From the NCBI GenBank assembly GCA_009617715.1, contig VTFK01000068.1:992001-1056000 (forward strand): 64,000 bases of DNA, read 5' to 3'. A model generated the notes under the pieces. It did not search any database. It had not been told where the DNA came from and saw only the letters and a list, made by a program, of their open reading frames with translations. The stretch is from Plectrocnemia conspersa. Its lineage: Eukaryota; Arthropoda; Insecta; Trichoptera; Polycentropodidae. Position 1 is the stretch's first letter. The number at the start of each line of letters is the position of its first letter. Made by a program: the position numbers and the translations under genes. Positions 60,166-64,000 of the stretch are shown piece by piece.

Positions 60166-60930
60166 TATGACTATACTTATGGAATGGATTTTTGTCACAC
60201 TTTAAATAAAAATTTTTTTTAGTAATATTATGTTTATGCAATGTTAGTCATACATATTATTTTATTTTATCAAACAAACCATCCAACCTCAAACCCATAT
60301 TCCAACTTGGCATTTATGGCAACTCTATATAAATACATTTTTTGCATTGATGAAAAAAAATGACATTCCCATTCATGGTCTCTCTAAACAAAAAAACTCA
60401 ATAATAAAATGTTATTTTAAAATATTCTTCTATATTTATTTTTTTGGAAAAAACGCATTTTCGATATTATTTTTCTATTTTTTTTTTAGCAGAAACAAAC
60501 CGATTACTGAATGAGGTATCTGCAATGATAGACATATTTGATTTTTTTGCACATAAATGTTTTATTCGAAGGTAAATGAAATTGAAAGATTATTATTTGT
60601 AACTCACCACGTCGTGCCGATGGCCAATAAAAATTGTGTTATGGTCTTAAAAAAAATGTTCCGATTTCCTTTGACAGCGGCGACGAAATAGCGCCGCGGG
60701 AAAAGCCGGCACCGATTCAAACGATGCCGGTGATTTTCACTCGGTTTTCAATTATTTCACTTTACGCATTGCGTCACCGTAGAAATCCATTTTGTTATCC
60801 TCGTTTTTTAGTTGCGCACAACGAGGTTGTATCTTATGACGACAATCGTCGAAAAATCATAAGTAGAGGTATAGTAGAAGGAAAACAAAATTGTGAGCGC
60901 GAACACGCTTGGCGAACTCTTCTTGCGTTC
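60166..60930. other. Upstream region of the secreted-protein gene
   Basis: AT-rich to about 60610, then clearly GC-elevated (GCGCCGCGGGAAAAGCCGGC at about 60690). A long open frame on the plus strand crosses 60634-61074 but shows no protein-like features and runs over the TATA box. I read it as promoter and 5' UTR DNA. Confidence 0.45.
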
Positions 60931-60945
60931 GTAATAACGAGTCAG

Positions 60946-60985
60946 TATAAAACATCAGGTGGTTTCCTGAGTTATCTTCATTGTG
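60946..60985 (+). promoter_or_regulatory. TATA box and initiator of the secreted-protein gene
   Basis: TATAAAA at 60946-60952 is followed 34 bp downstream (first T to the A at 60980) by an insect-type initiator TTCATTG (60978-60984). The start codon lies about 105 bp further on. Confidence 0.6.
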
Positions 60986-61085
60986 AAGCTCGCGCCAAAC
61001 GCGAAAGCTCCACTCGCGCAAACAATCGCACCAGACGCGACTCACATTGTCGTTCACAATTTATAAACACATAACTCAAACGAAA

Positions 61086-61478
61086 ATGTCTCACTTCACG
61101 ACACTGTTTTTATTGCTCCTGTTGAAAATATTGCATGCAACCGAATCGAAGAGCATACCGGACTTTAAATTGTCTCTTGGTATACCTTTTGAAAAAGTCC
61201 AAGATGCCGAAGAGATGACCATATGTCCTTTCAAAGTGACGACGAACTTCAACGCTAACCGGTGGCCGAACGAGATCAAGGAGATCACTTGCATCACCCC
61301 CAAAGAAAAGTCGTGCTGCGGCGGACACAACTATCAGTGCACTCAGTTGATCGACAAGATGTTCTTTCACGACATCAAGAACAACAGTGAATACGACGAG
61401 ATAATCAACGTGGGCTGTGTGTGCAAGAAGATCGAAGTTTCATCGCCCATAATGGGTGAAAAGGCCGTAGTGTTTTAA
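61086..61478 (+). CDS. Secreted cystine-knot-like protein (IL-17/Trunk-like pattern)
   Basis: A single exon encodes 130 residues. The N-terminus MSHFTTLFLLLLLKILHA is a clear signal peptide with likely cleavage near residues 18-22. The mature part has seven cysteines: TICPF at 47, NRWPNEIKEITC at 69, SCCGGHNYQC at 77, 78 and 85, and NVGCVCKK at 111 and 113. An R-[YW]-P-x-x-I-x-E-x-x-C block and a terminal V-G-C-x-C are hallmarks of the IL-17 cystine-knot fold. The Trunk/PTTH group of insect ligands also ends in C-x-C, so either superfamily is possible. An odd cysteine number allows an interchain disulfide dimer. The start is the first ATG after a TATA/initiator promoter. Function is unknown; an extracellular ligand is inference. 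Confidence 0.75.
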   Translation: MSHFTTLFLLLLLKILHATESKSIPDFKLSLGIPFEKVQDAEEMTICPFKVTTNFNANRWPNEIKEITCITPKEKSCCGGHNYQCTQLIDKMFFHDIKNNSEYDEIINVGCVCKKIEVSSPIMGEKAVVF

Positions 61479-62506
61479 TCCATCCAGTGCCAAGATGAAA
61501 GAGTGCAGCAATTAACGCGCAAGTGTCACATAAAATCACAACTGCACGTAAAATCACTAGTACAAATTTGTTACGTTTACAATTTTATTGCATTTATTTT
61601 AATACTAAAAAACGCTTCCATTATTTCTCCACAACGAGTCATTAAGATTAATAATTTATTTATTTATTTAGAATTATCGTGCCATATTAGTGTTAATTAG
61701 AACATAATATTTATTTTTATTTATTCTTGTACTTAAAGGTATTACGCTTTATAAACGTATTTTTAACACGATACCAAATATTTGTTAAAAAAGTGAATCA
61801 ATTTTTTTTTATACATATACATATGTTTAATAAAATAAGAAAACGTCCATTAGCTTAAGTGTAATATTAATATAGGCAAATTTAATAATTGAATTGTATT
61901 ATTATATAATAATTGATGATGAAAATCCGTCCTTTTTGTGTATTCCTAAAATTAATTTATTGAATGCTTTTATATTTATTTATTAAATGACATGTATTTA
62001 TTATGTACTTAAAAACGCTTTCGCTTTTATATCACGGCGACAAAAGGTTGTTAATAAATTATTTTCTTATTATAACTACCAAATTTCATTTCTACACAAA
62101 ATTATTACTTCCGTTATTAGGGTTTTCCAGTGAATACGTGAGTCATTTCTTGAATCAAATAATATAGATCATTAGCAATGAAAACAGTGGTTATATTATG
62201 TTTTCGTTATAATGTTATATTTAAAAAAGCATTATTTTGAGTCATTCCTAAAAAATAAAAATAAAAATGTTTAAATATAAAATTTTGTGATCTTAAAGTG
62301 CTACAAATGAATTATAACAAGTTATTAGCAATAAACAATTAAAAAAAGTATCACAAAATGGCAACTATAATTTAAGATAAAAAAGTTATTTTTAAAAAAT
62401 ATCTTCAATTTAAATTCATCATTAAATTTATATTATACAAATGCATACAATATATACAATTTTAGGACGAATAAGCATTTGAATTCTATATTAATAATAA
62501 TATATA
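61479..62506. other. 3' flank of the secreted-protein gene
   Basis: AT-rich, with a candidate AATAAA at about 61828. No further gene seen. Confidence 0.4.
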
Positions 62507-62660
62507 CCATTTGGTTGCCGAAGTCAGATGTAACGGCTTTCATACTTTGCCGAGAATTGCTGGAAGAAGTAATCGGATATATTTTTAATGGGCTGTAGGG
62601 TATTCTTCAGGGGCGAATATTTTTTTTTCTGTGACATTGATATTCACATAGTAACATCTA
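62507..62660 (+). mobile_element. piggyBac-like MITE, copy G (degenerate)
   Basis: CCATTTGGTTGCCGAAGTCA, then TTGCCGAGAATTGCTGG and TTTTTAATGGGCTGTAGGGT, match the family's left end and interior. The TTAA target and right end are mutated. Confidence 0.62.
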
Positions 62661-64000
62661 AAAGTCTAAAGTGTTTCCAAACGCTCCACTTAAGCGTTTT
62701 ATTATTTATCTAGTAAAGATCAGAACCGAATTTTTCGAAAAACGCCTAATGTTATCAATGCAATGCTAGAAAAATTCAGAACAATATGTTGATTTCATAA
62801 AAATAAAATTAGGTAATACATGATATAATATTGTTTACGAGCGCAAAGCACGAGATTATGAGCGTAAAGGTTAAATAATTCGCTGTCAGGCTTAGATGAG
62901 ATGCAAGCAAAGGCAAGTACTAGTTTTTTCTACGGTTTTGTACGGCAAGTATTTAATTAATTTAATAAAGTCATATGTACCTGTTACAATACATAAGTTA
63001 GTTACATGTTTAACATTTTAAATAAATATTTTATAAATAAAGAGTAGATACATATCTAATATTAAAATATAATACTAAATATATTTCTCATGCCTATAAA
63101 TAATAAAACATATATCTTAATTTATAATTAATATGTTTTACATATTTAGTAAAGTAAATGATTTATTATTAGTAATAAATTGCCTAATTTTGAGCAAAAC
63201 AATATTGCCATTAAATTATAATTTAAGTACCTGTACATGGAATCTCTTATCAGGTATTAATTTAGCGGCCCTAAACTAATACTAATGACAACTTATTATT
63301 TCTAGTAATTATATTCTGTAGATAAATATAATTATACAAATACAAAAAGAAATACTGATTATGAGAAGAGAATTGTAAAAAATGCATATTGAAGATATAT
63401 AAATAAAAAATATTTTATTACTTGGTTGAACTCTGTGGCCAATATTTACCAAATATTGGCCACAGAGTACAACCATAAAATGTTTTGTACATTAAGTTCA
63501 TATTATATATTTTTTATGCATTGATGTCTAAATGATTTATAAAATACAACTAAGCAATTCATAAATATTTAAGATAAGATTAATACATTTTAATTGTTTT
63601 ATATATTATGTACAAATTGTATTAAGCAACAATACTTTATTTATACTTTTACTACCGGAATTTCCCGGCATTGCTCGGACTCTTTGTATTATTGACATAT
63701 GTAAGAATACTACAATGATTTTAATTAATATAAATGTTATTTTTATTGTAAATTATTACATTTTATAATTTACTATTGTAACGCTTTATCATAAAAAACT
63801 GTTCTGATTTATTTGGACACGATCAACAATTTGTTATGGCCAACGGCCAAAGTAAACCAGCAGCGACTCATGCTTATGAGTCGTCGCCCAACATCCATAG
63901 CTGGATGATATTTGTTATAAATACAACGTATATGCGATTAATAATGTTATATGCGATTAACAATTAATCTCTCATTCTAGAGCAAGCCAAGTTATAAAGG
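62661..64000. other. Gene-free right edge
   Basis: AT-rich. It holds a striking hairpin at 63423-63475 and a CCGGAATTTCCCGGCATTGC phrase at 63656-63675 that may be the end of a LINE. No coding region supported. Confidence 0.4.
63423..63475. repeat. 25-bp hairpin with a 3-nt loop
   Basis: Arms 63423-63447 and 63451-63475 are complementary except for one mismatch. The inner 18 bp (ACTCTGTGGCCAATATTT and its complement) are perfect, around loop ACC. Confidence 0.9.

Noticed and set aside
60634..61074. 146-codon open frame upstream of the secreted-protein gene
   Set aside because: It overlaps the TATA box and leader of the downstream gene, has no protein-like periodicity or motif, and its openness is explained by locally higher GC.
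63650..63690. CCGGAATTTCCCGGCATTGC phrase resembling a LINE terminal sequence
   Set aside because: Too short to assign, with no coding or repeat structure around it.
1..64000. CRISPR-like arrays or prokaryotic operons
   Set aside because: No regularly spaced direct repeats; the spliced genes show a eukaryotic nuclear genome.

Overview
The window is very AT-rich, intron-bearing eukaryotic DNA. Short spliced exons with GT..AG borders, arthropod-like orthologues of TMX3, PDCD5, STAG/stromalin and a choline-transporter-like (SLC44) protein, and many small DNA transposons, LINE remnants and tRNA-derived SINEs all point to an insect nuclear genome. I cannot fix the order from sequence alone.

Left third (1-28.8 kb) is the gene-bearing part. 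The first three coding exons of an SLC44/CTL1-like transporter lie on the minus strand (261-4252) and run off the left edge. TMX3, an ER membrane thioredoxin-fold oxidoreductase, follows on the plus strand in eight exons (7520-10738, 428 codons). PDCD5 lies on the minus strand in three exons (13617-14457, 127 codons). Divergent from it, the cohesin subunit STAG/SA spans 16936-28140 in 19 coding exons (about 1158 codons). All exon phases fit, except for one extra G in the stromalin conservative domain (19460-19462) that breaks the reading frame as given. A small cysteine-rich, probably secreted protein (28290-28757, minus) abuts the STAG 3' end.

Middle and right (28.8-60.9 kb) is a roughly 32 kb stretch with no gene I can support. 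It holds transposon debris: a Jockey-type LINE reverse transcriptase with two frameshifts and a stop (52.5-54.1 kb), a second LINE remnant (39.4-39.8 kb), hAT transposase scraps, hAT MITEs with 8-bp target duplications (39857-40081 and 59186-59396; another at 12065-12395), foldback elements and tRNA-derived SINEs. Three GC-elevated islands (38.7, 50.8 and 56.0 kb) could be exons or conserved regulatory DNA. At 61086-61478 a single-exon secreted protein has a signal peptide and an IL-17/cystine-knot-like cysteine pattern, with a matching TATA/initiator upstream.

Two repeat families stand out. One is a TTAA-flanked, piggyBac-like MITE whose ends read roughly CCCTTTGGTTGCCGA, with four copies in a single STAG intron. 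The other is a composite repeat of several hundred bases with an internal palindrome and poly-G runs, present in at least eight truncated copies. The protein-coding genes look like ordinary housekeeping genes that are not functionally coupled. The less familiar material is the two small secreted proteins, the two repeat families and the island at 38.77 kb.
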